64,000 bases of DNA. It comes from Rhizobium gallicum bv. gallicum R602sp. GTDB taxonomy: Bacteria > Pseudomonadota > Alphaproteobacteria > Rhizobiales > Rhizobiaceae. A program made the translations under genes and the position numbers. Under the pieces are notes generated by a model. It saw only the letters and a program-made list of their open reading frames with translations, did not search any database and was not told the origin of the DNA. The stretch spans positions 3,722,501 through 3,786,500 of the forward strand of contig NZ_CP006877.1 of the NCBI RefSeq assembly GCF_000816845.1. Direction: 5' to 3'. Positions 57,003-64,000 of this stretch are shown piece after piece; the stretch's first letter is position 1, and every line of letters begins with the position of its first letter.

Positions 57003-57695
57003 ATGGCGTTAAACCATGAAAGACTGGACTGCCCGTTGATCCATTTCGAGAATGTCGGTTTGCGCTACGGCATGGGCCCGGAGATTCTCCGGGACCTCAC
57101 CTTCGATATTCCGAAAAAGTCCTTTCAGTTCCTGACCGGTCCCTCTGGCGCCGGCAAGACGACGCTTCTGCGCCTGCTTTTTATGTCGCTGCAGCCGACG
57201 CGCGGCCTGATCCGCATGTTCGGACGCAACATTTCCGACATCCCGCGGCCGGAGCTGCCGCTGCTTCGCCGCCGCGTGGGTATCGTCTTCCAGGATTTCC
57301 GCCTGCTCGATCATCTCACGACCTATGAGAATGTCGCACTGCCGCTTCGTGTACGTGGCAAGGACGAGAGCTCCTACAAGACAGACGTGCTCGAACTGCT
57401 GAAATGGGTGGGGCTCGGCGAGCGCATCAATGTGCTTCCGCCGGTGCTTTCCGGCGGCGAGAAACAGCGCGCGGCGATCGCCCGCGCGCTGATCGATAGA
57501 CCCGAGGTTCTGCTTGCCGACGAGCCGACCGGCAACGTCGATCCGCCGATGGCACGCCGCCTGTTGAACCTCTTTCTCGAACTCAACCGCCTTGGTACAG
57601 CTGTCGTGATCGCAACTCACGATCTGACATTGATGGACCAGGTGGAAGCCCGCCGCATGATCCTTTCGGAAGGGCATCTTGACGTCTATGATTGA
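57003..57695 (+). CDS. ftsE: cell division ATP-binding protein FtsE
   Basis: A 230-residue ABC ATPase. Walker A is GPSGAGKTTLLRLLF (about 55-70), the signature LSGGEKQRAAIARAL, and Walker B VLLADEPTGNVD. It pairs with FtsX to regulate septal peptidoglycan hydrolases through EnvC-like activators, fitting the M23 peptidase at the window start. The ATG at 57003 has no clear Shine-Dalgarno; a TTG at 57036 is an alternative. ftsX overlaps its end. Confidence 0.96.
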   Translation: MALNHERLDCPLIHFENVGLRYGMGPEILRDLTFDIPKKSFQFLTGPSGAGKTTLLRLLFMSLQPTRGLIRMFGRNISDIPRPELPLLRRRVGIVFQDFRLLDHLTTYENVALPLRVRGKDESSYKTDVLELLKWVGLGERINVLPPVLSGGEKQRAAIARALIDRPEVLLADEPTGNVDPPMARRLLNLFLELNRLGTAVVIATHDLTLMDQVEARRMILSEGHLDVYD

Positions 57696-58701
57696 GCCCG
57701 CATCAAAGAACCGCGCGCAAAGCGCCGCCCAACCACAGCAGAAGCGGGCGGAGATGCGCGTGCGGCCAACGGCGCCGATCCTTCCGCCCTCGAATATCCA
57801 GGGCAACGCACTGACGGTGGTCATCGCAATCATGGCCTTCCTCGCCTGCCTGACGCTTGGCGGCGTCAGCATGGTGCGTTCGACAGCGGCCAGCTGGGAG
57901 AGCCAGATTTCCCGCGAGATCACCATCCAGATCAAGCCGGACGACGGTCTCGATATGGAAAAGGCGCTGACGCAGGCACGCGATATCGCCATGACCTTTG
58001 TCGGCACCAAAAGCGGCCAGATCGTCGATGAGGCGGCAACGGCCCGTCTGCTGGAGCCATGGCTCGGCAGCGGCCTTGACATCAAGGAGCTTCCCGTCCC
58101 CCGCCTCGTGATTATTACCATCGACGAGACGAACCCGCCCGATTTTGACGCGATGCGCTCACTGCTGAAGGAGAGCATCCCTCAGGCGTCGCTGGACGAT
58201 CACCGCACATGGGTCGATCGCCTCGTTTCAATGGCACATACAACGGTCATGCTCGGCACCGGCGTGCTGCTGCTCGTCTTCATCGCCATGGTGCTGACGG
58301 TCGTCTTTGCGACACGTGGCGCACTTTCCGGCAACCGCCATATCGTCGAGGTCTTGCATTTCGTGGGAGCCGAAAGTTCCTTCGTCGCGACTGAATTCCA
58401 GAAGCATTTCCTGAAGATCAGTCTTAAGGGATCGGCAATCGGCAGCGCTTTGGCAGCTCTCTTTTTCTTAGCTGCAGGCTTCCTGCAGAGCCGTACGATT
58501 GCGACGCCGCAGACCGATCAAGCGACAGCTCTCTTCGGCACCTTCTCGGTCGGAGCCCTTGGCTACCTCGGCATTTTTGCGACGATGATCGTCATTGCAT
58601 TGCTGACGACGCTCACAGCGCGGCTCACGGTGATGCGCACGATCTATGAAATCGATACGCTGCGCTCCGACCCGACGCGAAGCGATGGCATCGCGAATTG
58701 A
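57688..58701 (+). CDS. ftsX: cell division protein FtsX
   Basis: A 337-residue permease-like membrane protein with four helices. A short cytoplasmic N terminus precedes the first helix (about 55, ALTVVIAIMAFLACLTLGG). A large extracytoplasmic loop of about 130 residues follows. Three further helices include GVLLLVFIAMVLTVVFATRG and LGYLGIFATMIVIALLTTL. The ATG overlaps the ftsE stop by eight bases; a TTG three codons earlier is also open. It anchors FtsE at the septum. Confidence 0.95.
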   Translation: MIEPASKNRAQSAAQPQQKRAEMRVRPTAPILPPSNIQGNALTVVIAIMAFLACLTLGGVSMVRSTAASWESQISREITIQIKPDDGLDMEKALTQARDIAMTFVGTKSGQIVDEAATARLLEPWLGSGLDIKELPVPRLVIITIDETNPPDFDAMRSLLKESIPQASLDDHRTWVDRLVSMAHTTVMLGTGVLLLVFIAMVLTVVFATRGALSGNRHIVEVLHFVGAESSFVATEFQKHFLKISLKGSAIGSALAALFFLAAGFLQSRTIATPQTDQATALFGTFSVGALGYLGIFATMIVIALLTTLTARLTVMRTIYEIDTLRSDPTRSDGIAN

Positions 58702-58766
58702 AGGCTCAGTCGTTTTTGCCACGAAAGTGTCTGTTCCCTGCCGCAATCTGCATATATTCACGATTT

Positions 58767-59483
58767 ATGACCATGGGCCATACTAGACGCACTCCGATTC
58801 GTCCCGACCCGGCGCTAGCCAGCTACGGTGTCGAAACCCTGCGTCGTGGTCCCCTACGCCGGATGTTGCGATGGGGCGGATTCGCCTTCGTCCTGGCGAC
58901 CGCGCTGCTTTTCGTCGGCTTCCTGCGGTTCGCCGATTCCGTAACCACCTTGAAACCTCCGGCTGAACCGAAGGCCGATGCCATCGTCGTTTTGACAGGC
59001 GGCTATCAGCGCATCGATCAGGCCGTCGAACTGCTGGAGAAAGGCGCGGGCAAGCGGCTGCTCATATCGGGCGTTCATCCGTCGACAACGCCGGGGCAGA
59101 TACGCAAAACCACATCGGCGCCTGCTGATCTTTTCGATTGCTGCGTCGACATCGGCTATGACGCAATCGACACGATCGGCAATGCGCAGGAAGCTGCAAA
59201 CTGGATCCATGCGAAGGGCTACAAGAGCGTTCTGGTCGTCACCAACAACTACCACATGCCACGCAGTCTCGCCGAACTCGCCTACGTCGATGCCGATACG
59301 CAGTTCATCCCCTACCCGGTCGTCAATTCCGACCTGAAGACCAGGGCCTGGTTCACCGATCCAAATGCGCTTCGCGTCATGCTCGCCGAATATGCCAAGG
59401 TGCTTCTGGCAGGCGCGCGCAACATCACCGGCTTCGGGCGCCATCCCGGCCTTCGCTCGGCAAGCATCACCGGTCCGAGCTGA
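58767..59483 (+). CDS. YdcF family protein (DUF218)
   Basis: A 238-residue inner-membrane protein. One helix (about 35-55, GFAFVLATALLFVGFLRF) precedes the DUF218 domain with ADAIVVLTGGYQRIDQAVEL and VVTNNYHMPRSLAELAYV. DUF218 proteins include ElyC/SanA, linked to peptidoglycan or enterobacterial common antigen and vancomycin resistance. The start was set at MTMGHTRR; a further ATG at 58773 is close. It follows ftsX by 65 bp and could share its transcript. Confidence 0.88.
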   Translation: MTMGHTRRTPIRPDPALASYGVETLRRGPLRRMLRWGGFAFVLATALLFVGFLRFADSVTTLKPPAEPKADAIVVLTGGYQRIDQAVELLEKGAGKRLLISGVHPSTTPGQIRKTTSAPADLFDCCVDIGYDAIDTIGNAQEAANWIHAKGYKSVLVVTNNYHMPRSLAELAYVDADTQFIPYPVVNSDLKTRAWFTDPNALRVMLAEYAKVLLAGARNITGFGRHPGLRSASITGPS

Positions 59484-59570
59484 TTTCCATCGAGCGCTTT
59501 TTATGAGAGCCATTATCGTGTAGGCAGGGCGAGCTCGCCGTTTGCGCGGATACTGGCTTTGGAAAATTTC

Positions 59571-60368
59571 ATGATCGCCCTGCGTTCCGTTCTCTTCAAT
59601 ACGATCTTCTACGCCAACCTCATCATCCGGATGATCGTGCTTTCGCCCTATTATTTCGTCGTGCCCCGCAAGACCGCCTATGCGATCCCTAAGAACTGGG
59701 CACTTTCGAACCATTGGCTGATGGAAAAGATCGTCGGGACGACCTTTGAGATCGATGGCATAGAGAACCTGCCGGACGGCAGCTACATCCTCGCCCCAAA
59801 GCACCAGTCCTTCTGGGACACCTATGCACTGCTGCCCTGGTTGAAAGACCCGGTTTACATCCTCAAGCGCGAATTGATGTGGATCCCGCTTTTCGGCTGG
59901 TATGCGAAAAAACAGCGCATGATCCCGGTCGATCGCGGCGCGCGCGGCAAGGTCATGGTCGAGGTGCTGAAGCGCACCAGGGAAGAGCTTGCGACAGGCC
60001 GTCAGTTGATCATCTATCCGGAAGGCACGCGCCGGGCACCGGGCGCAGAACCGCTCTACAAATACGGCATTGCCCGCATGTATCGGGATCTCGGCATTCC
60101 GGTCGTGCCGGTGGCCATGCATCCCGGCCTTTTCTGGCCGCGCCGCAGCGCCGTGCGCCGTCCCGGCCATTTCAAGGTTCGCATCCTGCCTGCCATTCCG
60201 CCGGGTATGGATCCGGATGCGTTCTTCGAGCATCTAATCGATGTGACCGAGAAGGCGAGCGACGACCTTCTGGTCGATACGGTGGCGCGCAATCCGCGCT
60301 TGCCACTGCCGCCGACCGCCGTCGAGAGACTGGCGCAATTGCGGAAGGCAACGGCCGCTTCTGCCTAA
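59571..60368 (+). CDS. 1-acyl-sn-glycerol-3-phosphate acyltransferase-like protein
   Basis: A 265-residue PlsC-type acyltransferase. The HX4D motif is PKHQSFWDTY (about 75), the phosphate-binding EGTR is in LIIYPEGTRRAPG (about 155), and one membrane helix is at the start. It may acylate lysophosphatidic acid at the inner membrane, but rhizobia have several such genes, so the exact substrate is open. The ATG at 59571 is used; a TTG four codons earlier is possible. It overlaps the chaC-like stop by 4 bp. Confidence 0.92.
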   Translation: MIALRSVLFNTIFYANLIIRMIVLSPYYFVVPRKTAYAIPKNWALSNHWLMEKIVGTTFEIDGIENLPDGSYILAPKHQSFWDTYALLPWLKDPVYILKRELMWIPLFGWYAKKQRMIPVDRGARGKVMVEVLKRTREELATGRQLIIYPEGTRRAPGAEPLYKYGIARMYRDLGIPVVPVAMHPGLFWPRRSAVRRPGHFKVRILPAIPPGMDPDAFFEHLIDVTEKASDDLLVDTVARNPRLPLPPTAVERLAQLRKATAASA

Positions 60369-60895
60369 ACGGCCCGCAGCCGCTCGACCTCGCCGGCGAC
60401 CCGTTCCAGCCAATGGTCGCGAATGCCCATCTCCTTAAGATGCGAGAGCGTATTGAAAACATAAGCGTCGTTCGAACCCGACCGACCCTTTGCCTCGTGC
60501 ACCGTGCGCGCAGCTACAGAGGCATCGAGCGCGCCGGCATATTGGGCGTGGTCGCGATCAACGATGTAGGCAATTGCCTTGATGTTGCGTCGGCCGGGAA
60601 GCGATAGCGGCACATGCCGCTCGAGATAGACGTTGGTGACGAGCTCGCGGGCGCGCAGATAGTCCATCACCTCGTCGCGCCTTTCCAAGGCCACGCGAAA
60701 TGCTATGCCGCGGCAGGAGCCGCCGCGATCGAGGCCTAGCACGAGACCCGGATTTTGCTGCGTGCCGCGGTGAACCCAGGAATGGACGCATAGTGATCGC
60801 CGGTAGCCGTAAACGAGAGCCTGAGAGCGCTCAAGAAACTCGAAGCCCGGATTCCACATCAGCGATCCGTAGCCAAATACCCAAAATTCGTCCAT
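60365..60895 (-). CDS. ChaC-like gamma-glutamylcyclotransferase
   Basis: A 176-residue protein of ChaC/GGCT type. The glycine loop is WVFGYGSLMWNPGFEF (about 5-20), and the catalytic Glu is in DYLRARELVTNVYLER. ChaC enzymes break down glutathione to 5-oxoproline and Cys-Gly. It is on the minus strand, convergent with the acyltransferase and divergent from the DUF2125 gene. Length fits the family. Confidence 0.92.
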   Translation of the reverse strand: MDEFWVFGYGSLMWNPGFEFLERSQALVYGYRRSLCVHSWVHRGTQQNPGLVLGLDRGGSCRGIAFRVALERRDEVMDYLRARELVTNVYLERHVPLSLPGRRNIKAIAYIVDRDHAQYAGALDASVAARTVHEAKGRSGSNDAYVFNTLSHLKEMGIRDHWLERVAGEVERLRAV

Positions 60896-60947
60896 ATCGC
60901 AGGCCAGACCGAAATTCCCATTTGCGATTCACCATTGGAGAACCATC

Positions 60948-61949
60948 ATGGCAGCGTCAAGCCAATCCGGCAGCGGCAGAAAATTCTGGTTGCTCGGCTT
61001 GGGCATCGTTCTGGTTGTCGCGATCTATACCGGCGGCTGGTTTTACGCAGCCGCCCACCTCAAGGAGACCGTGCTCAAGGTTATTGCGCCGCGCAGCACG
61101 GCGGGCGTCAGCGGCGAATGCGCCGATATCGACTTTCGCGGCTATCCGTTCCGAATTGGCCTCTATTGCTCGAAAGTGGGTGTGGATGACAACACGAACG
61201 GCGTCTCCGCTTCCTTTGGCGAACTTCGCTCCGCAGCCCAAGTTTACGCGCCGGGCCATATCGTCTGGGAACTCGATTCGCCGGCTGAAATCCGCACGGC
61301 AAACGGCCTTTCGATCTCGGCGCAGTGGGCAAACCTGCAATCCAGCCTGGTGACGCGGCTGAGGGGCATCGACCGCACCTCCATGATCATCGACGGCCTC
61401 AAGGCGACCGCTGTTTCCTCCTATACCGGGCAAACGGTCAATGTCGATGCAGGACACACGGAAGTCCACCTCCGCCAGAATGCAGGCGATCTCGACGGTG
61501 CCTTCTCACTCGAAGATGCAAATGCCGTCATCAAGGACTGGCCGCAGGTCTTCCCTAAATTCTCGGCGAGCGCCGATATCACCCTTGCAGGCAGAGGCGG
61601 AATGATCGACGGAAGCGATCCGCAAGGGCTTTATGGGGCAAGCGGAGAGCTGCGCAAGGCCGTGGCCGATATCGGCGACGGCAAGGTGATGACGTTGACG
61701 GGCCCCTTCTCCTTCGATGAGCAAGGCTTTTTGTCCGGAAAGTTCAAGCTGGAGATCGAGCAACTCGGCCCCTGGCGCGACAGCCTGAAACAGGCCCTTC
61801 CGGAAATCGCCAAGACCGTCGATACCGCCGCCAAGCTTCTAAAGGCGCTCGCGGTCGGCGGCGACAGGGTTTCGGTCGACCTCGTCGTCCAGCACGGCAA
61901 TGCCACCGTAAGCGGCTTCATCCCGCTCGGCACAATCCCGCCGATCTGA
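60948..61949 (+). CDS. DUF2125 domain-containing protein
   Basis: A 333-residue exported or anchored protein. A membrane helix (about 15-35, FWLLGLGIVLVVAIYTGGWF) is followed by a large extracytoplasmic part. The DUF2125 pattern includes RIGLYCSKVGVDDN and HLRQNAGDLDGAFSLEDANA. The family is alphaproteobacterial with no known role; its long amphipathic beta character recalls lipid-handling AsmA-like proteins, but this is inference. The 3' end is 3 bp from the tyrC stop. Confidence 0.9.
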   Translation: MAASSQSGSGRKFWLLGLGIVLVVAIYTGGWFYAAAHLKETVLKVIAPRSTAGVSGECADIDFRGYPFRIGLYCSKVGVDDNTNGVSASFGELRSAAQVYAPGHIVWELDSPAEIRTANGLSISAQWANLQSSLVTRLRGIDRTSMIIDGLKATAVSSYTGQTVNVDAGHTEVHLRQNAGDLDGAFSLEDANAVIKDWPQVFPKFSASADITLAGRGGMIDGSDPQGLYGASGELRKAVADIGDGKVMTLTGPFSFDEQGFLSGKFKLEIEQLGPWRDSLKQALPEIAKTVDTAAKLLKALAVGGDRVSVDLVVQHGNATVSGFIPLGTIPPI

Positions 61950-61952
61950 GGC

Positions 61953-62885
61953 TCAGTTCGTCTTCGTATCCTGCGCATGTGGGCGGCCAAAGTCTGGCGT
62001 GTCCACATCCTGTCCTGCCTGGACGATCGAGCGGCGAATTGCGCGGGTGCGGCTGAAGAGCTCGAAAAGCTTGTCGCCCTCGCCCCAGCGGATCGCGCGC
62101 TGCAGATAGGCAAGATCTTCCGAAAAGCGCGCCAGCATTTCAAGGATCGCATCCTTGTTGTGCAGGCAGACGTCGCGCCACATCGTCGGATCGGAGGCCG
62201 CAAGGCGCGTAAAGTCGCGAAAGCCGGAGGCGGAGTATTTGATGACTTCCGATTCCGTCACGGTTTCCAGATCGTCGGCCGTGCCGACAATATTATAGGC
62301 AATGATGTGCGGCAGGTGCGAGACGATGGCGAGCACCTTGTCGTGGTGGTCGGCGTCCATCTCATCGACCTTGGAGCCAAGGCTTTCCCAGAATTTGCGA
62401 AGCTTCTTGAGCGCCCCCTCGTCGGTGCCCGCAATCGGCGTGAAGATGCACCAGCGGCCTTCGAAAAGGCCCGGGAAGCCGGCGTCAGGACCGGATTTTT
62501 CCGTACCGGCCAGCGGATGGCCGGGGATGAAGTGCACATGCGGTGGCATATGCGGCTGCATCTGCGCGATGACCGACGCCTTGGTGGATCCGACGTCGGT
62601 GACGATCGCCCCCGGCTTCACGCTTTCTGCGATTTCCTTGGCAACACTTTCCGAGGCGCCGACCGGCACGGACACGATGACGAGATCGGCATTCTCGGCG
62701 GCCTCGGCCGACGACGTCGTATAACGGCTGCCGAGCTGCAATTCCCCGGCACGCTTCAGCGTTTCGGCACTGCGCGTTGCCACGACGACTTCGTTGGCGA
62801 GCCCCAGCCGCTTGATGTCGTGAGCGATCGAGGAGCCGATCAACCCGATGCCGATCAGCGCGATGCGATCAAACTGCGCTGTCAT
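61953..62885 (-). CDS. tyrC: prephenate/arogenate dehydrogenase
   Basis: A 310-residue NAD(P)-dependent enzyme for tyrosine synthesis. The Rossmann motif is [20 protein letters not shown] at the start. The prephenate dehydrogenase domain has [32 protein letters not shown] and [14 protein letters not shown]. It is monofunctional, without chorismate mutase or ACT domains. Its ATG overlaps the hisC stop (ATGA), so the two are coupled. The hisC-type enzyme may also transaminate aromatic precursors. Confidence 0.95.
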   Translation of the reverse strand: MTAQFDRIALIGIGLIGSSIAHDIKRLGLANEVVVATRSAETLKRAGELQLGSRYTTSSAEAAENADLVIVSVPVGASESVAKEIAESVKPGAIVTDVGSTKASVIAQMQPHMPPHVHFIPGHPLAGTEKSGPDAGFPGLFEGRWCIFTPIAGTDEGALKKLRKFWESLGSKVDEMDADHHDKVLAIVSHLPHIIAYNIVGTADDLETVTESEVIKYSASGFRDFTRLAASDPTMWRDVCLHNKDAILEMLARFSEDLAYLQRAIRWGEGDKLFELFSRTRAIRRSIVQAGQDVDTPDFGRPHAQDTKTN

Positions 62886-63991
62886 GCCGGGCGTCCCATG
62901 AATTCGCCGAGCGCTTCGATGACGCCGCGATTGGCTTCTTCGGGGCCAATACTCATGCGGAGTGAATTGGGGAAGCCGTAGCTGCGAACCGCCCGCAGGA
63001 TATAGCCACGGCTCGTCAGAAAATCGTCGGCATCGGCAGCGCGCTTGCCGTCGACGTCCGGAAAATGGATGAGGACGAAGTTGGTCACCGACGGCGTAAC
63101 CTTGAGACCGATCGTTTCGAGCGCTCCGGTAACCTTCTCGATCCACATCTGGTTGAAGGAGGTCGCCTCTTGAACGAAGGCTTGATCGCGGATCGCCGCG
63201 GCACCGGCCGCGATCGCCGGCGTATTCATGTTGAACGGGCCGCGCACGCGGTTCAGCGCATCGATGATCTCGGCAGGCGCATATATCCAGCCGACGCGGA
63301 GCGCGGCAAGCCCATAGACCTTCGAGAAGGTGCGGGTCATGACGACGTTCGCGTTCGAGGAGACGACCTCGATGCCGGATTCATAGTCGTTGCGCCGGAC
63401 ATATTCGGCATACGCCGCATCGAGCACCAGGACGACATGCTTCGGCAGACCGGCCTGCAGGCGGCGGACTTCGCTGACCGGGATATAGGTACCGGTTGGA
63501 TTGCCAGGATTGGCGATGAAGACGATCTTCGTCTTGTCTGTCACGGCGGCAAGGATCGCGTCGACATCGACGGTATGATCCGTCTCCTTCACCACGACAG
63601 GCGTCGCGCCCGCGCCCATGATCTGAATCTTGTAAACGAGGAAGCCGTGCTCGGTGATGATGCCTTCGTCACCGGGGCTGAGATAAACGTGGCAGAGCAA
63701 GCCGAGCAGTTCGTCCGAGCCGTTGCCACACATGATGTTAGCCGGGTTAAGGCCATGAACCGCTGCGATCGCCTCGCGCAATTCGATCGCCTGCCCGTCC
63801 GGATAGCGCTCGAGATGGCCGGCGGCCTCACGGAAGGCTTCTATGGCCTTCGGGCTCGCGCCAAGCGGCGTTTCGTTGGAGGAGAGCTTGTAGACGCGGG
63901 CGACGCCCGGTGCATGTTCCTTGCCCGGCACATAGGCTGCAATATCGAGGATACCGGGACGCGGAACAGGCTTGCTCATCTCAACGCTCAT
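62882..63991 (-). CDS. hisC: histidinol-phosphate transaminase
   Basis: A 369-residue class II PLP aminotransferase. The N terminus [20 protein letters not shown] is typical of HisC. The PLP-binding Lys is in [16 protein letters not shown] (about 225), and the Asp/Tyr region is [15 protein letters not shown]. It acts in histidine synthesis; the coupling to tyrC suggests a broad or aromatic aminotransferase role too. The gene starts nine bases before the window edge, so any upstream partner is not seen. Confidence 0.95.
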   Translation of the reverse strand: MSVEMSKPVPRPGILDIAAYVPGKEHAPGVARVYKLSSNETPLGASPKAIEAFREAAGHLERYPDGQAIELREAIAAVHGLNPANIMCGNGSDELLGLLCHVYLSPGDEGIITEHGFLVYKIQIMGAGATPVVVKETDHTVDVDAILAAVTDKTKIVFIANPGNPTGTYIPVSEVRRLQAGLPKHVVLVLDAAYAEYVRRNDYESGIEVVSSNANVVMTRTFSKVYGLAALRVGWIYAPAEIIDALNRVRGPFNMNTPAIAAGAAAIRDQAFVQEATSFNQMWIEKVTGALETIGLKVTPSVTNFVLIHFPDVDGKRAADADDFLTSRGYILRAVRSYGFPNSLRMSIGPEEANRGVIEALGEFMGRPA

Positions 63992-64000
63992 GGGATCGAC

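Overview
This window is a chromosomal segment of an alphaproteobacterium, almost certainly Rhizobiaceae (Rhizobium-like). The evidence is the high GC content and a set of families typical of that group: the DUF4167, DUF1178, DUF2125 and TIGR02302 proteins, a CpdR-type receiver, PtsP (EI-Ntr), and the gene orders prmC-prfA-ptsP-lysC and tlpA/argH-lptM-lysA. Most of it is core housekeeping DNA, broken by short accessory patches and gene remains. No CRISPR array, insertion sequence, rRNA operon or intact prophage was seen.

Layout. 1-11 kb: the 3' part of an M23 peptidase, clpB, a LysE exporter, a DUF4167 protein, then prmC-prfA-ptsP and lysC on the minus strand. 11-15.4 kb (accessory patch between lysC and ubiG): a class III nucleotide cyclase with an N-terminal Cys4 knuckle, a two-gene DUF421 membrane unit, an isochorismatase-fold remnant and an amidase. 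15.4-23.3 kb: ubiG, DUF1178, nitrilase and grxC, a heavily decayed comF, a methyltransferase, an orphan Flp pilin with a small membrane protein, argJ-GNAT-mutT, and a periplasmic parvulin.

23.4-34 kb: secA with a good promoter and a clear terminator, a flippase plus CelD/BcsL acyltransferase pair, an acyl-CoA synthetase, an aldo/keto reductase, and a divergent TetR/MFS pair with two matching operator-like sites. 34.1-36.4 kb: a tRNA-Leu(CAA) with a decayed tyrosine recombinase against its 3' end, then a DUF1643 gene, two short phage- or island-like reading frames, and two unknown small genes. This looks like an old island scar. 36.5-45.5 kb: a cation/proton antiporter with a cNMP-binding tail, membrane proteins, DsbB, an HNH nuclease, a DNA glycosylase facing gluQ, a BrkB-like protein, an SDR, a HIG1-like protein, a cobalamin adenosyltransferase and a rhomboid protease.

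45.5-64 kb: etfBA with a LiuR-like palindrome in its promoter region, 3-hydroxybutyryl-CoA dehydrogenase, TlpA facing argH-lptM-lysA, a large Gln-rich TIGR02302 membrane protein, a CpdR-like receiver, hpt, a DUF3426-like protein, ftsEX, a YdcF protein, an acyltransferase, ChaC, a DUF2125 protein, and hisC-tyrC.

Functional links. Lysine and arginine synthesis (lysC, lysA, argJ, argH) and aromatic/histidine synthesis (hisC, tyrC) are spread over the window. Envelope biogenesis is dense (M23 peptidase, FtsEX, LptM, SecA, parvulin, TlpA, DsbB). Cyclic nucleotide signalling is represented by one predicted cyclase and one predicted cNMP-binding antiporter. The most unusual items are the tRNA-Leu scar, the stepwise-decayed comF, the paired TetR operator candidates, the etfBA palindrome, and the DUF421 pair. 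I found no clearly new multi-gene system.
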